Shown here in pieces: positions 9,401 to 17,739 of a stretch of 42,374 bases of DNA; position 1 is the first letter of the stretch, and the number at the start of each line of letters is the position of its first letter. The position numbers and the translations under genes were made by a program. This DNA comes from a virus: the IMG/VR virus record IMGVR_UViG_3300049617_000256, positions 1 through 42,374 of that record, one strand, 5' to 3'. A model generated the notes under the pieces. It saw nothing but the letters and a program-made list of their open reading frames with translations, had not been told where the DNA came from and ran no database searches.

Positions 9401-10579
9401 TCTGGTACCATTGATTTGGCAAATAATAGGGTAATCATTCCGATTGGTCCATCTGCAATTGCTGGTGAACAAGTGTTTACGATGTTTTTTAATTTTCAGA
9501 ATCTTAGAAAAGCACCAACTCGTCTAGTAGCAACTACCACGGACCAAGTAACCAACACCGGAATTATTACTATTAATGGAACGACTTTAGCTAAAGCGAA
9601 TAATATTGTTTTTACAGCAACTAGCACTGGTCTTAAGCAAGATCTTACTGGTGCTTTACGTACAGCTCTATCATTAAGTTCATCTGCAACTATCCCTTCC
9701 AATATTAAGATTGCTAAAATTATTCGAGTATCTAAAGTAGTAACTGCCAGCCCAACTAATAGTAGCGTACTAGAAACATTGGTCAATTACGATGTAGAAG
9801 GTACTACTATTCAAAGTAATTTATTTTATTCTGATGAAATGAATGAAAATCCAAGTTTAGCTCCGCTAAGCTTTATTTTACCTAGTACCACTACTAATAC
9901 TATAAATACTGTTCCAAATAATTTACCAACTGTGGGAGATTCTCTGCAAGCAACTTTTTATTATACAACTACTAATGATTCAGAAAATTTATCATATACT
10001 CAAAATGGAACGTTATATACTAATAAGATATTTGCATTGATCAATAAGATTTATGTAGCCAGTGGTTTTAATAGCTCTCAATCTACTACACTTGCACTTA
10101 GTTCTTTTAATCAACCAAATTTGGGCGCACGTTATACTGTTTTTTATGATTATACGGCACCAAAACAGAATGAAAGAATTGTAGTTAACTACAATTACAA
10201 TAGTCTAATTTCTACAGTAACTTTTAATGTAGAAGCCGCTCGTCCAATCAATGCCGATGTATTGGTAAAGGCAGCTCAGGAAGTTGAATTGGATTTGACT
10301 ATGAATATCGTTATCAATCCAACTATGCTTAGCTCTACCTCTACTATCATACAAAATCTAAATAATCAATTGATTACCGCTCTTACTACAACTACTTTGG
10401 GTCAAATCGTGGATCAGCCAACTCTAATCAATGTAGCACAAGCAGTTTCAGGTATAGCAAGAGCTAGAATCTTGTATTTCAATGTTACTGGTGAAGTTGG
10501 TACCGTTTTACAAGTACAGGCACAAAATAATCAATATTTTTCTGCAAATAATATAATAATTAATACAGAAACTAGATAA
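6467..10579 (+). CDS. Baseplate J-like (gp6/gp47 family) protein, enlarged
   Basis: This 1370-aa protein opens with a baseplate J N-terminal region (residues 1-290): LDTKPGTVARDLFVDAPASQ, then a beta region and GGTDQETDAAFRNRVLA, hallmarks of the family. The C-terminal 130 residues (RPINADVLVKAAQEV onward) look like the usual C-terminal J domain. Between them sit about 900 residues of Asn/Thr/Ser-rich beta modules that ordinary J proteins lack. Modules near 775-830 and 965-1015 share an R-L-x-D...W...GTI pattern with each other and with the next gene. Three DGY motifs occur. AAGGA precedes the ATG. It would form the baseplate wedge ring; the insertion probably projects outward (inference). 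Confidence 0.88.
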   Translation: MVTIRSVNEIILSLLDFFQLAQPNLDTKPGTVARDLFVDAPASQLSLLYDELSGVSSKQSLRLVVGSDLDRLSTNYGLTRKQSTPSSGTALLTFSSITATININAGAIVVANNGTSFGVVNGIAVTPSAINFYRSVASKFSAQLAFAGITDTLAVQVTVTATSPGTIGNIGSFALNTTNIPGVSNVTNVNAFNGGTDQETDAAFRNRVLATFSGSSVGTALGYLNVALGTTGVNDAYVVQPGDPLMTRDGSIVNTINGVPTVVSEGSGGKVDIVVLGSTLVNNSDTFIYQDKSNNNDPTSVNNNFVLGQIAADAGLTVNQKRINDIANGEVPAQPVSGILQVTGSLSGSNFQPKSIDSLGRVFGNYALLPDTGVYAGSPWGFDTFHWISNKISLFSEDLVKGQFNGQDATTFTGITEIPQVQQIVSITNENSTVTSDRSLIQLLHTPATNVTRVYNVNTGERYTITNQNYDQTGTYNTTGRIQISGNTLPSPSDLLQVDYNWVINFDQYTDYDGLVDTKNPRPVTDSIDWGYASAVVNEKILFTETVGNNFFVGTSSQPIGTVISANSFVEADGYVTIITTGSYTNRLAVVINDLAVATTTVNSIKLKNSNVELFSTPQNNGIITNISQVAGIYIVFTTTIILPTDTTAIAGNYVTTTLNSTNVFSSTLTQGSSNGTQITIPTSLLNTSASSIILSVNYISSIPSLFNEATTTIPSSRMGNGFVLNNNNGFNNFSIANISRRENQTVQLNLSNQYYVELNLPNTDFGLVVGQILSVIRLADGYQLWSTNHPGTIAVGSDGNYQLILSGFNNPLQSDRVLVIYYATDVSRFQPFVYSNSPIHIRSDVLGTDPISGKFVVPLNNIITESNLTFSVIQPNTNIVLFSGTDGYVVNNNDGTATFSSLSVNFDTLPNLIYNKVVIEVPTILSGNTNCNNDGVYDILSYNLNSNAMNITNILNNITADQISVVRLLDGQEIWNYSGTIDLANNRVIIPIGPSAIAGEQVFTMFFNFQNLRKAPTRLVATTTDQVTNTGIITINGTTLAKANNIVFTATSTGLKQDLTGALRTALSLSSSATIPSNIKIAKIIRVSKVVTASPTNSSVLETLVNYDVEGTTIQSNLFYSDEMNENPSLAPLSFILPSTTTNTINTVPNNLPTVGDSLQATFYYTTTNDSENLSYTQNGTLYTNKIFALINKIYVASGFNSSQSTTLALSSFNQPNLGARYTVFYDYTAPKQNERIVVNYNYNSLISTVTFNVEAARPINADVLVKAAQEVELDLTMNIVINPTMLSSTSTIIQNLNNQLITALTTTTLGQIVDQPTLINVAQAVSGIARARILYFNVTGEVGTVLQVQAQNNQYFSANNIIINTETR

Positions 10580-10580
10580 T

Positions 10581-13500
10581 ATGAAAACCCTAAGAATAAT
10601 TAGCGCTACAGCCATAGATAGCACAAATATCAATATTGTGTTTACCGAAGCTTTAACCTCTAATCTTATTCCTTCTAACATTTCAATTATTGCTAATACT
10701 ATTAATATTCCTGACTCTCAAGTTTTAGAGATAAAAATAAACGGTAGTACGTTATCTCTTGTTTGTCAACCACTAACACCATTAGCAACTTATTTTGTTC
10801 AATTGCAATCTCTTTCACAATATCCATTCGAGTCTCTAAATGGTGATGCAATTATTATGGAAAATGGAGTAGCTAATCAATATTTAATTACAGCTCCACA
10901 AGATCCTGATAATGTGATTAAAAATTATCTGAACTCTTATTTTCAAGGCAATATTTATAATACGGCTGATAGTAGTGATACGTTGGTTTCTAAATACATC
11001 AATTCGTTGGCTAATAATTTATCTAGAGCCCTGTATGATATTAGGCAGGCAGGCAACGAAAACTATCTTAGTTTTACCGTTACCGATGAACAACAAACTC
11101 GTGGTGCGGGTGCCTATGATAGATTAAATGAAGAAAGTGCCTATGAAATTATTAGAGTAGGAAGAACACCTACTGGAACAAATGTTAGTAATACTTTTCA
11201 ATTCACTAATTTTCCAAACTATCCGGTCACACTTCAAAGACAAATTAATACAGATATACTAACCGCTAACTCTATCGATGTGGCTGGATTTTTTAATATC
11301 AATACCTTCACACTTAATTTGAATAATTCGCCAGTTACTAGAGTAGATAGTATAACGTTTAATTTAAATACCAGTAATCAAGTTTACACATATGATATTT
11401 CAAAACTGGGATATCAAATTCAAAATTCCAGATACGATCAAGAGTTTAGCTTTACTTATTTACCACTTGGTGTTAATCAAATTAAAATAAGCGAGCTTAT
11501 TCTGAATGATCCGCTTTTTTCTTTGAACAACATTATTAATGTTGTTGTACAGTACGAATCTAAAAATTTAGGAATTGTAGTAGATCCAACTACAGTAGTT
11601 TCGTATACTAATTTAAATTCCATCAGAGAAGTTATTCCGCCTATTATCAATATTTTTTCTTTGAAGCATGCTCCTATAACAGATGTCAATAATAATATCG
11701 CTACTGTAGGAGGAGTAACTTTTACAGATCCTAATTCTAATACAGGCTCACCACATCCAGCTTTCGTTAATGAAATTCCATTTTCATTAGCCTCCCTACC
11801 ATTTATTCCGGGTCAATATTCTGTCGATTATTCAACTGGAACAGTTTATGTTTTTGGAGCGAATTTAAATAATGATGGAACGGGACCATTTCCACCTTTA
11901 GCAACTTATACATATAGATTTACGTATCAGTCAGAGATTGACTATGTTTATGATTCTGATTCATTAGATTTTGTCTCTTTGCCTACTGGAAGTTTAGTTA
12001 ATCAAGCTGGTGATATTACTTTTAATTATGAAGAGGTATTAATACCAGGCACTGATTATCAAGTTGATTTACATAAAGAAAGTTTACAGGAGCGAATCAC
12101 CAATAGAATATCGGCTCTTAATGTGTTACAAGTCCAAAATGGACCTATCACTGACGTATTCCAAATTTTTAATGAAACATCTGGCGAAATCTATACTTTA
12201 GATCGATGGGATAATAACAACATTTATTTTTTGTATAATAAACCACCTAACATTGTTTCTCAAACAGAAGAAAGAGCTTCATTTAATACAGTCAGTAATG
12301 AATTATTATTTGTCAACACCACTTTATCTAACCCTTCTAGTTTGAGAATTTTCAAAATTTTCCTGGATAATAATACTTTAATATCTTCGACTCAAGATTC
12401 ATTAGCCTCATCTTTCAATACAAGTGCAGTTTTTTCCAATGCTAATGTTTTTAAAACAGAAAGATGGTTCAACAAAGATTTTGATGAATCAACTAATTTA
12501 ACCAGACTATTAGACACTGGTGACTATATGCTTGACTATATTAATGGTATAGTTTATGTTGTAGCCTCTTTATCTCAAAGTTTTAATATTGGTTCTGTCA
12601 CTTATAAAAACAATGACGTGATTCCTCAGTTTCCACACCTAATTAGTGTGGATGACCTCTATTATCAAATTAGCGTTTTAAATCCTAAAAATAAACATTT
12701 TACTGTAACTTCATTTGGTGATGGAACTATTACTCCACAAGTGCCTGATCCTTCAGATGAATTATTTTTGAATGCTAATGCTTCCGCCCCTTACCAAATA
12801 CTCAATGGAGCAGTAGGAATTTTTCTTAGTAGCAGTTTTCTAGCTGGAATTACTAATCAAGTAAAATTTGTCAGATCAGTTTATGAGTACGACGACTTAC
12901 TATTTAGTTCAGTTCCGTATAATTTTGCTTCTGTTAGCACTAGTAGTGGATTTAACATTAGCGTAAGCAGTATCAATAAACAATTTTTTACCAATGTTCA
13001 ATTTGATGGTACTCATTATTATATTTTGATTAATGAAAATATTCCGCGTCTTTCACCAAATATTACTTATACCTTTACTGTTACTAGGATATCAGATAGT
13101 GCTGATTTGTGGGGTAGTGTAGGAACAATAGTTCCAGGAAATCCTCTTAAGCTTATTTTATTTGGTATCCATTCTCCAATGGCAGGCGACCAAGTTAGTG
13201 TTAATTATATATTTACCATTGATAATTTATCTCGCATTGTTGTTGATTACAATAGGGGAGATTATTTTGTTGATTACACTTATTTAGCGGATGAAATATT
13301 AATTAGTTATGAATATGGAGATAATTATTTAGATTTTCGACTTAACACTAATTTACCAATAGGTACAACATACTATGTTTCTTATAAGGCTGGTGCCTTA
13401 AGAACCGCATTGGTACAAAATTTTGGAACCTTGGTAAATGTTCCTTCTTTAGCGACCGTTGATGTTACTTTGGATCGTGAGAGATATCGCGATGCATTGA

Positions 13501-16500
13501 CGGCGGCATTAACTTCTTTCGTTCAAGGTCCTACTGTAGCTGCTATTAAAAATATTGGGCAAGTTATCTCTCACATAGAACCAGAAGTAATTGAAGATGC
13601 TTTCCAAAGTTGGACGTTGGGTACTAGTCTCTTGAATCCGGAAGAACTAACTACCACTGGTTCATTTCAATTAATACCTGCAAAATATGATAATGGTGCA
13701 TTGATTAATAGTACAGATCAAACAGTCAAATTTCCAGTTAACTCTAATCTTAGATTTGAAGAGGGTACTTTTGAAACTTGGATTATTCCACAATGGAACG
13801 GTTTAGATAACGATGCTGAATTAACTTTCAATATCCTTCAAAATGGTTTACCAATAGCTTCTAACAAAATATTTATTGGAGGAGCCGAATACCACCCAGA
13901 TGTTACCAATGGGACTTTTACTGTTAATAAAAATAGTGGGGTAACAGGAACGCCAAATACTAATAAAGATGGAATCTTTATTTATTACAACAAAGATATA
14001 TCTGGCAGCTTTTTTAGATGGTATGTGAGAGTAATCGATGGTTATATTAATGCCAGCTCTAGTTATAAATTCAAAATAACTTCTAATGGATATTTTTACG
14101 ATTCTAAATCGATTCCTTCTCAACCTTCTAATATGACTATTTTTAGTGGAACTAATAGTATTAATTTTTCTATTACTAGTGGTGGAAGTTTTGATGATAC
14201 CATCACTTTTGTTTCAGATTTAGAACATTATATTCTAGATTTTGGTGACACACCATCTAGTAGTAGGCTATCTATTTTCAAAGACGCGACCGGCTATATG
14301 AATTTTAGAGTTTTTGATAAAAATAAAACTTCGTATTCTGTTAGTGCAGATGTTTCTTCTTGGAGAGCGGGTGACACTCATCAAGTAGCAGCCTCTTGGA
14401 AATTAAATACTCGTAATAATCGTGACGAAATCCATTTATTCTTGGATGGATTGGAAGTTCCAAACATTATAAAATATGGTCAAAAATTACGACCATATCT
14501 CCATGAAAAATTTAGAGCAGTTAACGTAGATGAAATTTTTGGTTCGACCACCAGAGATATTGTATCTTCAGTTGATTTACATACTAATGCAGGTAACATA
14601 AATGTTACATCCAGCTTAAATTTTAGTTCGTATCATATTTTTATTGGTGATACCATTTTTATCAACGAACCAGGATTCTCTCCAACTGGATATACTATTG
14701 AGAATATTAATGGTCAAACATTGACACTTGATACTCCAATGCCAATTACTTTAACTGACGGTAAATTTTCTGTTAATCAGACTCAATTTATGGTAATGGA
14801 CGATATTGATATCGTTCCCAATATAGCCGTTTCTACTATACATACTTTTGTTACGGGCAATGATTTATCAGGAATTGATGGCTATAATGTGGTTACATCA
14901 TCTGGTACTGATTTCACTACACAAAATGTATTACCGGGATATTTAATAAGAATAGACAATTCTAGTTTAGAGAATATTTATACCATTGTACAAGTATCTG
15001 GAAATTCTCTTACGTTAGATGATCCTCTATCAATAACTATTTCTGGTACAACTTTCCAGGTTTATTCTACTACAGAGAATGAAATACCGGGAGTTCGTGC
15101 AGTTAGACCATCTTACTCTATTTCACAAGATGTTAATTTTCATAATATTTTAACCGTTTATAATAATGTTTATGCTGGAGATTTAATTTTAATAAGAACA
15201 TTAGGATTGAATTTCAGAAAAGTAACACAATCATATTATGTCTGGAGTGATGAATTAGAAAATGTATTGATGACTAATTTACCACCTCCTATTTCACTAG
15301 ATGAAGCTAGAATTACAAAAATAATTTTACCTCTCACGGCTATTGGTCCTGCCAATTCAACATTAAGTGGCGGTGTTTTCACATCAAATAATTTACCTTG
15401 TGCCCATCCCTCTAATTCTCAAAATGGCAGAACGATTGGCATTACACTTAATGGTAATAATGTTGATTTTTCTTCTCCAGTTGATGTTACCATCAATGGT
15501 ATCGTGGGTGCATTAACCATCAGCGAAACAATTAGTTTTACTGATTACGGAACATTAGATTTCGCCAGCCCATTCATAGAAATCAATTACATAAATGTTG
15601 TTGGTACTCCAATCAATACTTCTAAAAATTTGGTAACACTTGTAGTAAAAGAAAAATATCCAATCACTCATAGTGAGTTTAGTGGATTAGTTCCAGTTGT
15701 TAGATATTCTTATAATATTGGTGGCGGTACTAATCTTTATTTGAGCGATGGTTATGGAGTTGTCACTGATGAAGAGAATTTATTTAGTGAATTTGATGTT
15801 AATAATTATTTAATCATCAATTCTCCACCTTCAGTTGCGGGATATTACGTTATTACTGGGATTTCATCTGATAGGCATTCGTTGACAATTAGTCCAACCA
15901 ATGTAGCGACAGCCCTGCCACTGCCTTCTTTCAGTGGTGGAGTTTATCAAGTTATTAATGTCACTGCCTATAGAAGCGGTTTGCAAAATGGTTATTTTAC
16001 TTTTGAAACCAATATTTTACCTACTCAAGCATATTTCTTGTCACAAGGATTTTATGAACTATCATATTATACTTATTTGCAAATAGGAATTGCTCCTTTT
16101 AGAAAATATGTTTATTTAGGAAGTGATTTTGAAGGTCATCGTCAGCTAAATGGAATTATAGATCAAACAAAAATATATTCTACTATGTTGACTGATACTA
16201 GAGTGGGTGAAACAATTCCTGCCAATCAACGTTCTGTTACTAAAGATTTTAATTCTCTTAAGCCGCTGCAATCGGATAATAATACTTTGATGTTAATTAG
16301 TTTTGGTAGTTTTCCATTTATAAATTCAGCTAAGTTTTATATGAATCCTGATACCGACAAACAACATTTTCAATCGTCTTATGTTATTAATGAAAATTTT
16401 GGAAATAGTTTAGTTATGTTAGACAAGCCAATTTTAATTCCAAATGAAGGAATATTGGATACAACTAAGCAAGGAACTATTGAATTTTGGATGTCACCAT

Positions 16501-17732
16501 TGTTCGATACTGCAAATGATCCTGTAAATAGATATTATTTTGATGCTTATGGTGCAGTTGTGACGGAAGCGGTCAGTGTCAGTAATACATCAGTTAAAAT
16601 TTCTGCACCCGCTAGTAAAATTCTGAGTGTTACTTTGCAGGCTGGTGACCCACGCATCGATTATTTTGCAGGTGGAAAATTAGAAATTGACACTCAGAAT
16701 GCTATCCAAGAAACCGGAACTAGCATATCTAATTACGCCATTAAAGTATCTAATCCTATTTTACAAGTTATTACGGTTAAAATAGTGGGAGATGCCCGCA
16801 ATATTGATTATTTTGATGGCGGCTCTATTAGCTCAGATAAAAAAACGATATTTCTAGGAACTTTACTTCCTGTTGGTAACTTACCATTGATTGTCACTTA
16901 TCAGTCAACTAATAATAATAACGTGAAGTTAAACACACAGGTTATTAGATTAAATAGAAAGTTACCTTATCAAAACTCTAATGTCATAGTTAGTTACATT
17001 CCTCAAGGATTACAAGGTGATCGTATTTCTATTTTCAAGGATGCTGCTGGATATATGAATTTTTCCATTACAGCTTCTGGTATTAACTTTGTAGTTAATG
17101 CGGCAACTCGTTGGGCAAAAGGAACTTGGCACAGAGTTAAGGCTAGTTACAAAATTAATGGAGGTATTGGTTCCGATGAATTAAGATTATTTTTAGACGG
17201 TTACCAATACACGGATGTCACTTATAATGGAAATACCGTATATAATGAGTATCCGGCTGTTTGGGGTGCCTCGGCTCCTGGCGGATTTAATCAAATAGAT
17301 GGTTATGGACTATTAGAGAATATTACTTTTAAAGATCCAATTAATGACCTATTTATTGGAACTCAATACAATGGAACAAGCCCTGTTTTCAGCTTAATAG
17401 ACAATTTTAGAATAAGCAACATATCTCGTCCCATTTATGCACCTTACGGAGAGCCAATAGATGTCAATTACAGCAGTAATTTGAATACAGTTTTTCCAGT
17501 TACTAGTGATTTATATACTACTTATCTACTAGATTTTGCAAACACTGTTATTTTAAATCAATATTTTACCACCATCGTTAATAGAGAGACTGGTTCTTTT
17601 GATTTTTCAGTTAATATTTTGGATTCTTTTGGTATAGTTAGTAGTAATATACAGGTCAAAGAAAATTTAGAAACACTGATAAATATATTGAAGCCGGCTA
17701 ACTCTAAGGTGTTTATCCAGTATATTAGTTGA
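10581..17732 (+). CDS. Giant LamG/concanavalin-fold virion protein
   Basis: This 2383-aa protein starts one base after the baseplate J stop. The N-terminal ~100 residues resemble a Big/fibronectin-like beta domain, followed by a helical segment near 110-180. Two LamG-like domains are visible. The first has GTFETWIIPQW (about 1050), SIFKDATGYMNF (about 1230), DEIHLFLDG (about 1290) and a closing strand VYLGSDFEGHRQLNGIIDQ (about 1845). The second has GTIEFWMSPLF (about 1955), SIFKDAAGYMNF (about 2148), DELRLFLDGY (about 2205) and a closing IDNFRISN. Inside the first lie three related ~50-residue beta modules (about 1355-1400, 1452-1498 and 1742-1795). It carries five DGY motifs. LamG folds often bind glycans, so a receptor-contact or baseplate-periphery role is inferred. 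Confidence 0.8.
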   Translation: MKTLRIISATAIDSTNINIVFTEALTSNLIPSNISIIANTINIPDSQVLEIKINGSTLSLVCQPLTPLATYFVQLQSLSQYPFESLNGDAIIMENGVANQYLITAPQDPDNVIKNYLNSYFQGNIYNTADSSDTLVSKYINSLANNLSRALYDIRQAGNENYLSFTVTDEQQTRGAGAYDRLNEESAYEIIRVGRTPTGTNVSNTFQFTNFPNYPVTLQRQINTDILTANSIDVAGFFNINTFTLNLNNSPVTRVDSITFNLNTSNQVYTYDISKLGYQIQNSRYDQEFSFTYLPLGVNQIKISELILNDPLFSLNNIINVVVQYESKNLGIVVDPTTVVSYTNLNSIREVIPPIINIFSLKHAPITDVNNNIATVGGVTFTDPNSNTGSPHPAFVNEIPFSLASLPFIPGQYSVDYSTGTVYVFGANLNNDGTGPFPPLATYTYRFTYQSEIDYVYDSDSLDFVSLPTGSLVNQAGDITFNYEEVLIPGTDYQVDLHKESLQERITNRISALNVLQVQNGPITDVFQIFNETSGEIYTLDRWDNNNIYFLYNKPPNIVSQTEERASFNTVSNELLFVNTTLSNPSSLRIFKIFLDNNTLISSTQDSLASSFNTSAVFSNANVFKTERWFNKDFDESTNLTRLLDTGDYMLDYINGIVYVVASLSQSFNIGSVTYKNNDVIPQFPHLISVDDLYYQISVLNPKNKHFTVTSFGDGTITPQVPDPSDELFLNANASAPYQILNGAVGIFLSSSFLAGITNQVKFVRSVYEYDDLLFSSVPYNFASVSTSSGFNISVSSINKQFFTNVQFDGTHYYILINENIPRLSPNITYTFTVTRISDSADLWGSVGTIVPGNPLKLILFGIHSPMAGDQVSVNYIFTIDNLSRIVVDYNRGDYFVDYTYLADEILISYEYGDNYLDFRLNTNLPIGTTYYVSYKAGALRTALVQNFGTLVNVPSLATVDVTLDRERYRDALTAALTSFVQGPTVAAIKNIGQVISHIEPEVIEDAFQSWTLGTSLLNPEELTTTGSFQLIPAKYDNGALINSTDQTVKFPVNSNLRFEEGTFETWIIPQWNGLDNDAELTFNILQNGLPIASNKIFIGGAEYHPDVTNGTFTVNKNSGVTGTPNTNKDGIFIYYNKDISGSFFRWYVRVIDGYINASSSYKFKITSNGYFYDSKSIPSQPSNMTIFSGTNSINFSITSGGSFDDTITFVSDLEHYILDFGDTPSSSRLSIFKDATGYMNFRVFDKNKTSYSVSADVSSWRAGDTHQVAASWKLNTRNNRDEIHLFLDGLEVPNIIKYGQKLRPYLHEKFRAVNVDEIFGSTTRDIVSSVDLHTNAGNINVTSSLNFSSYHIFIGDTIFINEPGFSPTGYTIENINGQTLTLDTPMPITLTDGKFSVNQTQFMVMDDIDIVPNIAVSTIHTFVTGNDLSGIDGYNVVTSSGTDFTTQNVLPGYLIRIDNSSLENIYTIVQVSGNSLTLDDPLSITISGTTFQVYSTTENEIPGVRAVRPSYSISQDVNFHNILTVYNNVYAGDLILIRTLGLNFRKVTQSYYVWSDELENVLMTNLPPPISLDEARITKIILPLTAIGPANSTLSGGVFTSNNLPCAHPSNSQNGRTIGITLNGNNVDFSSPVDVTINGIVGALTISETISFTDYGTLDFASPFIEINYINVVGTPINTSKNLVTLVVKEKYPITHSEFSGLVPVVRYSYNIGGGTNLYLSDGYGVVTDEENLFSEFDVNNYLIINSPPSVAGYYVITGISSDRHSLTISPTNVATALPLPSFSGGVYQVINVTAYRSGLQNGYFTFETNILPTQAYFLSQGFYELSYYTYLQIGIAPFRKYVYLGSDFEGHRQLNGIIDQTKIYSTMLTDTRVGETIPANQRSVTKDFNSLKPLQSDNNTLMLISFGSFPFINSAKFYMNPDTDKQHFQSSYVINENFGNSLVMLDKPILIPNEGILDTTKQGTIEFWMSPLFDTANDPVNRYYFDAYGAVVTEAVSVSNTSVKISAPASKILSVTLQAGDPRIDYFAGGKLEIDTQNAIQETGTSISNYAIKVSNPILQVITVKIVGDARNIDYFDGGSISSDKKTIFLGTLLPVGNLPLIVTYQSTNNNNVKLNTQVIRLNRKLPYQNSNVIVSYIPQGLQGDRISIFKDAAGYMNFSITASGINFVVNAATRWAKGTWHRVKASYKINGGIGSDELRLFLDGYQYTDVTYNGNTVYNEYPAVWGASAPGGFNQIDGYGLLENITFKDPINDLFIGTQYNGTSPVFSLIDNFRISNISRPIYAPYGEPIDVNYSSNLNTVFPVTSDLYTTYLLDFANTVILNQYFTTIVNRETGSFDFSVNILDSFGIVSSNIQVKENLETLINILKPANSKVFIQYIS

Positions 17733-17739
17733 GAGAGAA

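Noticed and set aside
9496-9786. Minus-strand 96-codon frame inside baseplate J
   Set aside because: It lies entirely opposite a strongly supported gene, has no Shine-Dalgarno or partner genes, and no minus-strand gene is seen anywhere in the window.
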